NCBI GenBank assembly: GCA_050183765.1
Contig: JBFXAZ010000007.1
Location: forward strand, 23,166 to 87,165
DNA from: JAFAZJ01 sp050183765
GTDB lineage: Bacteria; Pseudomonadota; Alphaproteobacteria; Reyranellales; Reyranellaceae
Direction: 5' to 3'
DNA length: 64,000 nt
Position 1 is the first letter of the stretch. Each line of letters opens with the position of its first letter. Under the pieces are notes generated by a model that had not been told where the DNA came from, did not search any database, and saw only the letters and a program-made list of their open reading frames with translations. Shown here piece after piece: positions 52,772 through 62,497 of this stretch. Position numbers and translations under genes: made by a program.

Positions 52772-53857
52772 ATGAAAGCCAAGGCAGCCGTGATGCACCG
52801 GCCGCACGAGCCGTTGAAGATCGAGATGGTCGATCTCGACCAGCCGGCGCGCAATGAGGTGCTGATCAAGACGGCCTTTGCCGGCGTCTGCCACAGCGAC
52901 CTGCACTACATGGAAGGCCTCTATCCGCGCGCCTGCCCCTGCGTGCTGGGCCATGAATCGTCCGGCGTGGTGCTCGCGGTCGGCTCGGACGTCACCTATG
53001 TGAAGCCGGGCGACCATGTCATCACCTGCGTCTCGGTGTTCTGCGGCGAGTGCGAGTACTGCCTGAGCGGGCGCATGTCGCTGTGCGTGAGCCCGGCGAC
53101 GCGCCGGCCGGACAACGCGCCGGCGCGCATGAGCCTGAACGGTACGCCCATGCCGCAGCCCGGCAACCTCTCGTCGTTCGCCGACCACATGCTGGTGCAC
53201 GAGCACGCCGTGGTGAAGATCCGCGAGGACATGCCGCTGGACAAGGCGGCGCTGATCGGCTGCGCCGTCACCACGGGCGTGGGCGCGGTGTTCCGCACCG
53301 CCAAGGTCGAGCCGGGCTCGACGGTGGCGGTGATCGGGCTGGGCGGCATCGGGCTGTCGGCGATCAATGGTGCGGCGATCGCCGGCGCCGGCCGCATCAT
53401 CGCCATCGACCGGGTGGCCGCGAAGTCGAATCTCGCCCGGGAGTTCGGCGCCACCGATTTCGTCGACGCCTCGGCGGTGGACCCAGTGAAGGAAATCCGC
53501 GCCATGACCGATGGCGGCGTCGACTATTCCTTCGAGTGCGTCGGCCTGAAGCCGACCGTCGAGCAGTCCTTCCGCATGATCAAGCGCGGCGGCTGCGCCA
53601 CCGTGATCGGCATGATGCCGGTGGGGATGCGCTTCGAGCTGTCGGGCGCGGAGATCCTGGGCGAGAAGCGCATCCAGGGCTGCGCCATGGGCTCGAACCG
53701 CTTCCGCACCGACATGCCGCGCTTCGTCGACTTCTACATGCGCGGGCTGCTGAAGCTCGACCTGATGATCTCCGGCCGCGTAAAGCTGGAGCAGATCAAC
53801 GAGGCCTATGCCGAACTGAAGAAAGGTGAGGTCGCCCGCCAGGTGATCGCCTTCTGA
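52772..53857 (+). CDS. Zinc-dependent alcohol dehydrogenase (MDR family)
   Basis: A 361-residue medium-chain dehydrogenase of the class III/long-chain type. The catalytic zinc site is Cys in GVCHSDLHYMEG and GHESSG (GHE); the structural zinc lobe has four Cys in CGECEYCLSGRMSLC; the NAD site is VIGLGGIGLSAINGA. The ending GEVARQVIAF is typical. It closely resembles alcohol dehydrogenases acting on bulky or acyl-CoA-linked alcohols. The stop overlaps the start of the PrpB-like gene (TGATG), indicating coupling. Confidence 0.93.
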   Translation: MKAKAAVMHRPHEPLKIEMVDLDQPARNEVLIKTAFAGVCHSDLHYMEGLYPRACPCVLGHESSGVVLAVGSDVTYVKPGDHVITCVSVFCGECEYCLSGRMSLCVSPATRRPDNAPARMSLNGTPMPQPGNLSSFADHMLVHEHAVVKIREDMPLDKAALIGCAVTTGVGAVFRTAKVEPGSTVAVIGLGGIGLSAINGAAIAGAGRIIAIDRVAAKSNLAREFGATDFVDASAVDPVKEIRAMTDGGVDYSFECVGLKPTVEQSFRMIKRGGCATVIGMMPVGMRFELSGAEILGEKRIQGCAMGSNRFRTDMPRFVDFYMRGLLKLDLMISGRVKLEQINEAYAELKKGEVARQVIAF

Positions 53858-54780
53858 TGCCCTACCTCGTCGACTCCGACCTGCCGCGCGAGCCGGCCGG
53901 CCAGCGCTTCCGCCAGCTGCTGGCGCGGCCCGGCATCCTCGGCATGCCCGGCACGCACAACGGCCTCGCGGCGCTGCAGGCCAGGGCGGCCGGCTTCGAG
54001 GCCGTCTATCTCTCCGGCGCGGCCATGTCGGCATCGATGGGCCTGCCCGACCTCGGCATCATCACCGTCGACGAGGTCTGCTTCTTCATCCGCCAGGTGG
54101 CGCGCAGCGGTCTGCCGGTGCTGGTCGACGGCGACACCGGCTACGGCGAGGCGCTCAACGTCATGCACATGGTGCGCGCCTTCGAGGAGGCGGGCGCCGC
54201 GGCGGTGCATGTCGAGGACCAGCTGCTGCCCAAGAAGTGCGGTCATCTCAGCGACAAGAAGCTCGCCGACGCGCGCGACATGGCGGCCAAGATCGCCGCC
54301 GCGGCGAAGGCCCGGCGGCACCTGTTCCTGATCGCGCGCACCGACGCGGCGGCGAGCGAGGGCATCGACGGCGCCGTGGCGCGCGCGAAGCTCTATCTGC
54401 AGGCCGGCGCCGACGCGATCTTCCCGGAGGCGCTGACCAGCGCCGAGATGTTCCGCGCCTTCGCCCAGGCGATGCCCGGCGTGCCGCTGCTCGCCAACAT
54501 GACGGAGTTTGGCCGCACGCCGTTCTTCACCGCGTCTGAATTCGAGGCGATGGGTTATCGCATGGTGATCTGGCCGGCCTCCTCCCTGCGCGTCGCCAAC
54601 AAGGCGCAGGAGGAGCTGTACGCCGCGATCCGGCGCGACGGCGGCACGCACCGCATGGTGCCGCGCATGCAGACTCGCGCCGAGCTCTACGCCACCATCG
54701 GCTATCATGACTACGAGGCGCTCGACGCCTCGATCGTGCGCACGGTATTGCCGAACGGGCCGGCGGATCGCGCCGAGTGA
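53857..54780 (+). CDS. Isocitrate lyase/PEP mutase-family protein (PrpB-like)
   Basis: A 307-residue TIM-barrel lyase. Signature elements are the start GMPGTHNGLAALQARAAGFEAVYLSGAA, the metal-binding DGDTGYGEALNV, and the catalytic loop PKKCGHLSDKKL, which matches the K-(K/R)-C-G-H of methylisocitrate and isocitrate lyases. HVEDQL and FLIARTDAAASEG also fit. The best functional guess is 2-methylisocitrate lyase, but neighbouring genes prpC and prpD are absent and oxaloacetate or phosphonopyruvate hydrolases share these motifs, so the symbol is left blank. Confidence 0.85.
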   Translation: MPYLVDSDLPREPAGQRFRQLLARPGILGMPGTHNGLAALQARAAGFEAVYLSGAAMSASMGLPDLGIITVDEVCFFIRQVARSGLPVLVDGDTGYGEALNVMHMVRAFEEAGAAAVHVEDQLLPKKCGHLSDKKLADARDMAAKIAAAAKARRHLFLIARTDAAASEGIDGAVARAKLYLQAGADAIFPEALTSAEMFRAFAQAMPGVPLLANMTEFGRTPFFTASEFEAMGYRMVIWPASSLRVANKAQEELYAAIRRDGGTHRMVPRMQTRAELYATIGYHDYEALDASIVRTVLPNGPADRAE

Positions 54781-54799
54781 ACGACCGCGAGGGGATCGA

Positions 54800-55195
54800 A
54801 TGATGAAGGTGATCAGGTTCGCAGGTGTTGCGTTCGCACTGGCGCTCGCGGCCTGCGGGCTCGGGATGAACGTCGGGGTCTATTCGGTCGACAAGCCTGT
54901 CCCGGCCGACGTGCAGTCGGCCGGCGTCTACCAGATCGAGGCCTACATCAACCAGGCGCTCACGACCAAGGGCTGGAAGGCCGACAAGATCAAGCCCGGC
55001 GAGCTGCGTGCGACGCAGGAGTGGGACAACAAGGTCGCGGTGATCACGATCCTCTACAGCCAGCAGCGCTACAGCATCAGCCTGCACAGCTCGCTCAATC
55101 TCGACGAGGGCAACGGCCGGATCGACAACCAGTACAACATCCGCGTCAGGCAGCTTGAATACGAGATCGACGGCCGCATGAGGCGGGCCGGATGA
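54800..55195 (+). CDS. Small lipoprotein of unknown function
   Basis: A 131-residue predicted lipoprotein; the ATG at 54800 follows GAGGGG, and MMKVIRFAGVAFALALAAC gives a lipobox (LAAC) with Cys at residue 19. The mature part has a pattern of alternating helix and strand (VYQIEAYINQALTTKGWKAD, then KVAVITILYSQQRYSISLHSS), compatible with a small alpha/beta periplasmic domain. I do not recognise the family. It lies 19 bases after the PrpB-like gene and before an ABC importer operon. Confidence 0.7.
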   Translation: MMKVIRFAGVAFALALAACGLGMNVGVYSVDKPVPADVQSAGVYQIEAYINQALTTKGWKADKIKPGELRATQEWDNKVAVITILYSQQRYSISLHSSLNLDEGNGRIDNQYNIRVRQLEYEIDGRMRRAG

Positions 55196-55323
55196 ACCTG
55201 CGGCGCACCCCAGACAAGCAAGCATGACTGCCCTGCGTTGACCATCGGTGCGACGGAGGACTAGGCTCGCCACGCAAAATCGGACCCTCGAAGAGTCCGC
55301 AAGCATCAGTGGAGGAAGCCAAG

Positions 55324-56520
55324 ATGTCGATTCGTCGTCGCCAGATTCTGTCTGGGGCAACAGCCGCTGGTGCGCTGTCGCTCGCGTCCAGCCTGCCGAA
55401 GCCCGCGATCTCGGCGCCCGGGCCGATCAAGATCGGCTACCTGCCGGCGCTCACCGGCCCGAGCTCGTCGACCGGTGTCGGCATCAACCGCGGCGCCATC
55501 CTCGCGGTCGAGGCGATCAACAAGGCCGGCGGCGTCAACGGCGCGCCGATCGAGCTGATCGTGCGCGACACGCAGAGCGATCCGACCAAGGCCGTCAATG
55601 CCGTGGCCGAGCTCACCAAGCGCGAGAAGGTCGCGCTGATCTGGGGGCCGCTGAACTCGGGCGAGGCGCTGGCCGCCACGCCGCTGATCGCGCGCGACAA
55701 GGTGCCGATGCTGCACCCGTGCTGGGTCGACCAGCTGATCGACGTCAAGAAGTACCCGATGGCGTTTCGCCAGGCGCCGACCAACACCCAGGTCGGCGGC
55801 GGCGCCAATTTCTACGTCGTCGACGTGCTGAAGCTGAAGAAGGTCGCGGTGATCAGCGACACCACCGGCTACGGCACCGCCTCCGTCAAGACCTACGTGC
55901 CGATGCTCAAGGCCAAGGGCGCCGATGTGGTCTACGAGAACCATGTCGACGCGGCCAATCCCGACCTCAAGCCCGAGCTTCTGCGCATGCAGAGCGCCGG
56001 CGCCCAGGCGATCATGCCGTGGAGCGTCAACGCCGGCTTCCTGTCGCGCATCCTCAACACGCGCGGCGCCATGGGCTGGGACGTGCCGGTGGTCGGCCAG
56101 ACCACGCTGGGTTCGGGCCAGACCAAGGCGCTGCTGGAGAAGCCCGAGTACTGGAACAAGGTCTACTCCAACAATTTCCGCAATTGCTGCTACGTCAACG
56201 GCAAGCTGCCGGACCGCGCCGCCGACTTCGTCGGCCGGCTGAAGAAGGCCAATATCGATTTCGGCGACACGCTGCTGTGGTGGGTGGCGCTGGGTTGGGA
56301 TGGCGTCTCGCTGATCGCCGAGACGCTGAAGAAGACCGGCACCAAGGCCGACGATATCGTCGCGTACTGGAACAAGCTCAGCAACTGGCCCGGCATCTAC
56401 GGCACCGTCACCTGGACGCCGCAGCAGCACAACGGCTTCCTCGACCGCGAGGTGGTGATGTGCGAGGTCAACTCGCTGAAGGACGGGGCGTTCAACCTCG
56501 CGCCCGGCTACAGCAGCTAG
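55324..56520 (+). CDS. livK: Branched-chain amino acid-type ABC transporter substrate-binding protein
   Basis: A 398-residue periplasmic binding protein of the Peripla_BP_6 (LivK-like) family. The leader SIRRRQILSGATAAGALSLASSLPKPAISA has an Arg-rich Tat-like motif before the hydrophobic stretch. The mature core begins PIKIGYLPALTGPSSSTGVG, then NKAGGVNGAPIELIVRDTQSDPTKAVNAV, a family signature. Downstream genes encode the matching permeases and ATPases, so this is the receptor of a complete importer. Ligands of this family range from Leu/Ile/Val to amides and aromatic acids. ATG 55324 follows GGAGGAAG. Confidence 0.93.
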   Translation: MSIRRRQILSGATAAGALSLASSLPKPAISAPGPIKIGYLPALTGPSSSTGVGINRGAILAVEAINKAGGVNGAPIELIVRDTQSDPTKAVNAVAELTKREKVALIWGPLNSGEALAATPLIARDKVPMLHPCWVDQLIDVKKYPMAFRQAPTNTQVGGGANFYVVDVLKLKKVAVISDTTGYGTASVKTYVPMLKAKGADVVYENHVDAANPDLKPELLRMQSAGAQAIMPWSVNAGFLSRILNTRGAMGWDVPVVGQTTLGSGQTKALLEKPEYWNKVYSNNFRNCCYVNGKLPDRAADFVGRLKKANIDFGDTLLWWVALGWDGVSLIAETLKKTGTKADDIVAYWNKLSNWPGIYGTVTWTPQQHNGFLDREVVMCEVNSLKDGAFNLAPGYSS

Positions 56521-56523
56521 ACG

Positions 56524-57381
56524 ATGCTGCAGTCGATCGTCTCCTACGGCCTGGCGATAGGAGCGGTCTACGCACTGATCGGCATCACGTACAACGTGAT
56601 GTACTCGGCATCCCGTGTCTTCAGCTTCACCGCTGGCATGCTGGGAATGCTGGGCGGTGTGCTGGGCGCGCTCTTCATCGGAAAACTGGGGCTGCCGGTG
56701 GTCGTGGGCTTCGTGCTCGTGCTCGCCTGCGGCGCCGTCATCGGTGTCGTCACCGAGTTCCTGACGGTACGGCCCGTGCTCAAGAGCGTCGAGCAGCACC
56801 TCTATGTGCTGTCGACGCTCGCGTTTGCCCTCATGGTGCAGCAGGTCGTCGCCATTTACTGGGGCACCGACGCACAGCCATTTCCGCGCCTGATACCGAT
56901 CGGGCCGGGCATTCTGGATCAGCAATTCTGGCTGCCGATCCTGGCCTGCGTCCTGACCATCGTGGGCCTGGAGTTCCTGTATCGCAGGACGCTGGTCGGC
57001 CGTGCCTTCCTCGCCATCGCGGAGGACAGCTACGCCGCCCGTGCGCTGGGTCTGCCCGAGACGCGCCTGCGCATCGCCAGCTACGCGCTGGCGGGCGTGA
57101 TCGGCGCGCTTGCGGGGTTCGCCGGCGCCCAGATGCTGCTGGCCTTCTTCGGCAACCAGTCGATCCTGAGCTTCTACGGCTTCATCCCGGTGGCGTTGGG
57201 CGGCATGGGCTCGAATCGAGGTGCCGTGATCGGCGGGCTGGCGCTGGGCCTCTTCCAGCAGGCCGCGAACTTCCTGGTCGGCGGCATCTTCGCCTCGGTC
57301 GCCGTCTTCGTCGTCTTCATCCTGGTGCTGCTGCTGAGGCCCGAGGGCCTCGCCGGCGCGGCGACGGCGCGGCGCGTATGA
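56524..57381 (+). CDS. livH: ABC transporter permease LivH-type
   Basis: A 285-residue inner-membrane permease with about eight hydrophobic helices. The N terminus SIVSYGLAIGAVYALIGITYNVMYSASRVFSFTAGMLGMLGG and the loop YAARALGLPETRLRIASYALAGVIGALAGFAGAQM (the EAA-like cytoplasmic loop) identify LivH. The stop overlaps the LivM-LivG start (ATGA), so expression is coupled. It pairs with the fused LivM domain in the transporter. Confidence 0.94.
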   Translation: MLQSIVSYGLAIGAVYALIGITYNVMYSASRVFSFTAGMLGMLGGVLGALFIGKLGLPVVVGFVLVLACGAVIGVVTEFLTVRPVLKSVEQHLYVLSTLAFALMVQQVVAIYWGTDAQPFPRLIPIGPGILDQQFWLPILACVLTIVGLEFLYRRTLVGRAFLAIAEDSYAARALGLPETRLRIASYALAGVIGALAGFAGAQMLLAFFGNQSILSFYGFIPVALGGMGSNRGAVIGGLALGLFQQAANFLVGGIFASVAVFVVFILVLLLRPEGLAGAATARRV

Positions 57382-59166
57382 CGCAGACGACCGCCTCTTC
57401 ACCCGCCGGGCAGCCAATGGCGACCGGCCGCCTGGCGCGCCTGGAGAACGCCGCGCCGTGGATGGCGTTGGCGATCGCCGGGATCGGCCTGCCGCTGCTC
57501 AACGATTCCTACGTCGGGGTTATCGCCCAGCGCGCCTGCATCTACTGGATCCTCTGCGCCGGGCTGAACCTGGTCGTGGGCTATGCCGGCCAGATCGCCA
57601 TCGGCTGGGTCGCGCTGCTGACCGTGGGCGCCTATGGCACGGCGGTGCTCACGGCCGGCAACGTGATGGCGCCGTGGCATCCGTATCTCGCGCTGGCCGC
57701 CAGCGGCGTGCTCGGCGCGGTATTCGGCGTCGTCGTCGGCCTGCCGGCCTTGCGCTTGCGTACCTTCTACTTCGCGATGACCACCCTGGGCTTTTCCACC
57801 ATCATCACCCAGGTGGCGCTGGCCTGGACGGATGTCACCGGCGGCGGCGTCGGCACGCCGGGGCCGACCTTTCCATGGCCGTTCGAGCCGGAGTGGGGCT
57901 TCTACTATTTCTGCCTGCTGCTGGCGGCCCTGGCGACGTGGATGTCCGCCAACATCGCCTCGAGCCGCTATGGGCGCGCGCTGGTTGCCATCCGCGACGC
58001 CGACGTGGCGGCCGAAGCCTCGGGGATCGCCAAGCCGCGCCTGCTGATGACGGTGTTCATGTTCGCCGGCGCGCTGGCCGGCGTGGCCGGCGGGCTGTTC
58101 TCCTCGTTGCAGAGCTACATCACGCCGGACGCCTTCACCTTCGATCTGTCGGTGCTGTTCTTCATCGCCATCCTGATCGGCGGCCGCGGCTCGATCCTCG
58201 GACCGCTGCTGGGCACCATCATCCTGACGGTGCTGCCGGAGTTCGCGGCGCCGCTGGTGGCATGGTCGACCTTTCTCTACGCCGCGCTGCTGCTGGTGAT
58301 CGTGCTGGCGATCCCCGGCGGCATCGCCGACCTGCTCGATTACAAGAACCGCCGGCCGCTGCAGCAGCACCGCGAGATCGTCGCTCGGCCCGACCTGCTG
58401 CCGCAGGTGCTCGATCGCGGCGACACGCGGCCGGGTGCGATCGAGCTCAGAGGGATCGAGCTGCATTTCGGCGGCGTGCGCGCCATCGACGGGCTCGACC
58501 TCGAGATCCGCTCGGGCGAGGTGCACGGGCTCATCGGCCCCAACGGCAGCGGCAAGACCACGACGCTCAACGTGATCTCCGGCTACTACGCGCCGCGCTC
58601 CGGCACGGCGACTCTCAACGGCGCGCCGCTGCCCTTCGGCGTGCCGCATGCCCGCGCCGGCTACCGCATCGCGCGCACCTTCCAGACGCCACGCGTGATC
58701 GGCGGCGCCTCGGTGCTGCAGAACGTGATGATCGGCGGCACGATCGACGGCCATGCCGGCTTCGGCGAGGCGATGCTGTCGCTGCCGCGCCATCACCGCG
58801 ACGAGAAGCGGCTGCGCGAAGCGGCGATGCTGGCGCTGCAGACGGTCGGGCTGGAGTCGCTGGCCGCGGTGCGCGCCGACCGCCTGCAGCACAGCGAGCT
58901 GCGCTTCATGGAGATCGCCCGCGCGCTGATGCTGCGGCCGACCTTCCTGATGCTCGACGAGCCCGCCGCCGGCCTGTCGGCGGAGGAGATCCGCCGCCTG
59001 GGCGCGCTGATCAAGGCGATGAGCCGCGAGGGCGTGGGCGTGCTGCTGGTCGAGCATCACGCCGACATGATCTTCGACGTCAGCGACCGGGTGACGGTGC
59101 TCAACCTCGGCAAGACGCTGGCCGCCGGCACGCCCGACGAGATCCGCTCGCACCGGGAGGTGGTGA

Positions 59167-59186
<20 letters not shown>
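57378..59186 (+). CDS. Fused ABC permease-ATPase (LivM-LivG)
   Basis: A 602-residue single polypeptide combining two transporter parts usually made separately. Residues about 25-325 are a LivM-type permease (RACIYWILCAGLNLVVGYAGQIAIGWVALLTVGAYG ... EAA loop ASGIAKPRLLMTVFMFAGALAGVAGG). Residues about 355-600 are a LivG-type ATPase with Walker A GPNGSGKTT, Walker B FLMLDEPAAGLS and the His switch LLVEHHADMIF. The ABC signature is unusual: LQHSELRFMEIARAL instead of LSxGxQR. Such fusions occur in this family. livF overlaps its 3' end by 20 bases. Confidence 0.93.
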
Positions 59187-59886
<700 letters not shown>

Positions 59887-59926
59887 CCAGGAGCGCCGGC
59901 GTCCCGCCGGCCTTCTGAAGAAGAAT

Positions 59927-60015
59927 AACCACAGAGACACAGAGGAAGACAAACGCATCGCGCGCCCGCGGCGCGCAGTCTTTTTCATTCTCTGTGTCTC
60001 TGTGTCTCTGTGGTT
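59927..60015. repeat. Inverted repeat with 18-base perfect arms (CACAGAGACACAGAG type)
   Basis: AACCACAGAGACACAGAG at 59927-59944 is exactly complementary to 59998-60015; flanking TTCTGAAGAA-like bases extend the pairing. The right arm holds an extra CTGTGTCT unit. Sequences of this type recur between genes in many bacterial genomes. Here it lies between the convergent livF and alpha/beta-hydrolase genes and could terminate both. Confidence 0.8.
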
Positions 60016-60044
60016 GACTTTCTTCTGAAGTCCGACGCTCCCGG

Positions 60045-60734
60045 TCACCCCGACACGATCAGCTTCGTCAGCTCATCCGGCGTGCTGAGCATCGGGTAGT
60101 GGCCGGTGTCGATCACATGCCAGCGTGCCTTGAGCTTGTCGGCGCAGCGGCGCTGGTGGGCTTCGCCCGGGTTCTGCGCCTGCGGACAGTAGATCACGCT
60201 GGCGTTCCAGCTCTGCTGCCAGAAGCTCGGCAGCTTCACCGGCTGGGTGAAGCACTTGATCGGATGCAGCGTGATGCGATCGCCCGCCCATTCGGCAAGC
60301 GACCGGTCCATGCCGGCGAACATGCGGCCGACCGCGTCCTCGCGTGACGGACCCAGCGCCAGCTCGGTATTGATCGCGGCGGGGCGGCTGACGATGTCGC
60401 GCAGCTTCTCGCCATCGAACAGCGCCAGCGCATCGACATAGACCAGCCGGGCGATGCGGTCGCGCGCGCGTTCGGCCGCCGCGGCCATCGCCATGCCGCC
60501 GGACGACGTCCCGACCAGCACGACGTCCTTCAGGTCCTCGTAGAACATCAGCCGGGCGATTTCCTCGCCATGCGATTCGGTGTCGATGCCCGCCCGCAGC
60601 TGCGGGGCTCGCTCGGCGCAGCCGTCGAGCGAGGGGGCGTAGACCGCGTGGCCGGCGGCGCGCAGGCGTTCGGCGACGAGCTTCCAAATCCAGCCACCCT
60701 GATATGCGCCGTGGACAAGCACGAAACTGGTCAT
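60045..60734 (-). CDS. Alpha/beta-fold hydrolase
   Basis: A 229-residue serine hydrolase resembling plant-type hydroxynitrile lyases and methyl esterases. The oxyanion segment FVLVHGAYQGGWIW follows the start, the nucleophile elbow is VLVGTSSGGMAMA (GxSxG), the acid is likely the Asp in VYVDALALFDGE, and the His is in HVIDTGHYPMLSTPDEL. ATG 60734 follows GGGAGGG. It is divergent from the LLM monooxygenase gene over 53 bases. Substrate unknown. Confidence 0.9.
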   Translation of the reverse strand: MTSFVLVHGAYQGGWIWKLVAERLRAAGHAVYAPSLDGCAERAPQLRAGIDTESHGEEIARLMFYEDLKDVVLVGTSSGGMAMAAAAERARDRIARLVYVDALALFDGEKLRDIVSRPAAINTELALGPSREDAVGRMFAGMDRSLAEWAGDRITLHPIKCFTQPVKLPSFWQQSWNASVIYCPQAQNPGEAHQRRCADKLKARWHVIDTGHYPMLSTPDELTKLIVSG

Positions 60735-60787
60735 GGCCTTCCCTCCCGTTGCCCCGACCACTAGCATGCGTGGAGGGAGGGACGGCC

Positions 60788-61840
60788 ATGGAAATCGGCA
60801 TGTTCCACGAATTCCAGTGCCCGCAGGGTCACACCGAAGAACGGGCCTTCGCCGAGTCGTTCGAGCAGGTCGACGCGGCGGAACGCTGGGGGCTGGACTG
60901 CATGTGGCTGGCCGAGCTGCATGTCGCGCCCACGCGCTCGGTGGCGGCCGCGCCGCTGGCGATCGCCAGCGCCATCGCCGCGCGCACGACGCGCATGAAG
61001 ATCGGCATCGCCGTGCAGGTGCTGCCGCTCTGCCACCCGCTGCGCGTCGCCGAGGAAGCGGCCACGGTCGACCAGATCAGCCACGGACGGCTGATCTTCG
61101 GCGTCGGGCGCTCCGGCTTTCCGCGCACCTACCAGGCCTATGGCGTGCCCTATGCGGAGAGCCAGGAGCGCTTCGCCGAGACGCTGGAGATCATCCGCCG
61201 CGCCTGGACGCAGCCGAAATTCTCCTATGCCGGCAAGTACCACAGCTTCAGCGACGTGCACCTGGTGCCCAAGCCCTACCAGAAGCCGCACCCGCCGATC
61301 CGCATCGCCGCCACCAGCCCCGACACCTTCGCCAAGATCGGCACGCTGGGCTTCCCGATCTTCGTCGCGGTTCGTCTCGGCGTGCTGTCGGAGCTGGCGC
61401 CGCTGATCGCCGAGTATCACGCCGCGTGGCGGCAGGCGGGCCATCCGGGAAGGGGCGAGATCTATCTGCGCGTGCCGGTGTACGTCGCCGAGACCGAGGC
61501 GCGCGCCTACGAGGAACCGCGCGCCAGCATTATGCAGTTCTACCAGGAGATGGCCTCGATCCTGGCGGCCAGCGCCAACGCCGCGGGCACGCGCGCGGTC
61601 GAGAATCGCGCCGGCCGCGCCGCGCATCTGGGCAGCGTCAGCTACGACGAGGCCCTGCGCGAGAAGATCATCGTCGGCACCCCCGAGCAGGTCGTGACGC
61701 GGCTGAAGGCGCTGCAGGCGGAACTCGGGCTGGACGGCATCCTCGCAGAGATGAATTGCGGCGCGCGGATCCCGCACGCCAGCGTGCTACGCTCGCTGGA
61801 ACTGCTCTGCAAGGAAGTCATGCCGCACGTGCGCAACTGA
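60788..61840 (+). CDS. LLM-class flavin-dependent monooxygenase
   Basis: A 350-residue luciferase-like protein. MEIGMFHEFQCPQGHTEERAFAESFEQVDAAERWGLDCMWLAELHVAP and KIGIAVQVLPLCHPLRVAEEAATVDQISHGRLIFGVGRSGFP are typical family blocks, with VGTPEQVVTRLKALQAELGLDGI at the C terminus. It is the third such monooxygenase in the window and is not closely similar to the other two. The nitroreductase gene downstream could supply reduced flavin. ATG 60788 follows GGAGGGA. Confidence 0.91.
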   Translation: MEIGMFHEFQCPQGHTEERAFAESFEQVDAAERWGLDCMWLAELHVAPTRSVAAAPLAIASAIAARTTRMKIGIAVQVLPLCHPLRVAEEAATVDQISHGRLIFGVGRSGFPRTYQAYGVPYAESQERFAETLEIIRRAWTQPKFSYAGKYHSFSDVHLVPKPYQKPHPPIRIAATSPDTFAKIGTLGFPIFVAVRLGVLSELAPLIAEYHAAWRQAGHPGRGEIYLRVPVYVAETEARAYEEPRASIMQFYQEMASILAASANAAGTRAVENRAGRAAHLGSVSYDEALREKIIVGTPEQVVTRLKALQAELGLDGILAEMNCGARIPHASVLRSLELLCKEVMPHVRN

Positions 61841-61856
61841 GCACCGGAGTCACACC

Positions 61857-62495
61857 ATGGCCGACAGCACCGACGTCTTCGATATCATGCACTCCACGCG
61901 GGCGATGCGGCGGCTCAAGCCCGATCCAGTGCCCGACGAGCTGGTCCGCAAGATCCTCGAGGCCGGCATCTGCGCCGCCAATGGCGGCAACGCGCAGAAA
62001 TGGAAGTTCCTCGTGCTGAAGAAGCCCGAGATCAAGAAGGCGGTGCAGGTCTTCTACAAGAAGGCGTTCGACGAGGTGATCGGGCCGCGCTACGCCAGCT
62101 CGGCGCCGCCGCCGGGATCGGATCTGGCGAGGTTCAAGCGCCAGCACTCCGCAGTCGAGTATCTCACCGAGCACTACCACGAGGCGCCGGTGTGGATCGT
62201 CTGCTGCCTCGAGGACGGTCCGAATCCGAGCCGGATGTCGGGCGCGTCGATCTATCCGGCGGTGCAGAACATGCTGCTGGCATGCCGCGCGCTGGGCCTG
62301 GGCTCGACCTTGACCACGCGGCACATGCTCTTCGACAAGGAGTCGGACGCGGCGCTCGGCCTGCCGCCGGGCGTGCACTCCTATGCCATCCTTCCTATCG
62401 GCTATCCGATGGGCAAGTTCGGCCCGGTGGGCCGCGGCAAGCTGTCGGAGTTCGTGTATTCGGAGACGTGGGGTACGCCCTACGCGGAGGCGTGA
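61857..62495 (+). CDS. Nitroreductase-family protein
   Basis: A 212-residue FMN-dependent nitroreductase-fold protein. The N-terminal DIMHSTRAMRRLKPDPVPDELVRKILEAGICAANGGNAQKWKFLVL is the FMN phosphate-binding block (R-x-M-R-R-L, then N-x-Q-x-W), and SIYPAVQNMLLACRALGLGSTLTT with AILPIGYPMGKFGPVGR completes the fold. It lies between a luciferase-like monooxygenase and the GrdB-like gene with 16- and 2-base gaps, so all three are likely cotranscribed. It may be the flavin reductase for the monooxygenase. Confidence 0.9.
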   Translation: MADSTDVFDIMHSTRAMRRLKPDPVPDELVRKILEAGICAANGGNAQKWKFLVLKKPEIKKAVQVFYKKAFDEVIGPRYASSAPPPGSDLARFKRQHSAVEYLTEHYHEAPVWIVCCLEDGPNPSRMSGASIYPAVQNMLLACRALGLGSTLTTRHMLFDKESDAALGLPPGVHSYAILPIGYPMGKFGPVGRGKLSEFVYSETWGTPYAEA

Positions 62496-62497
62496 TC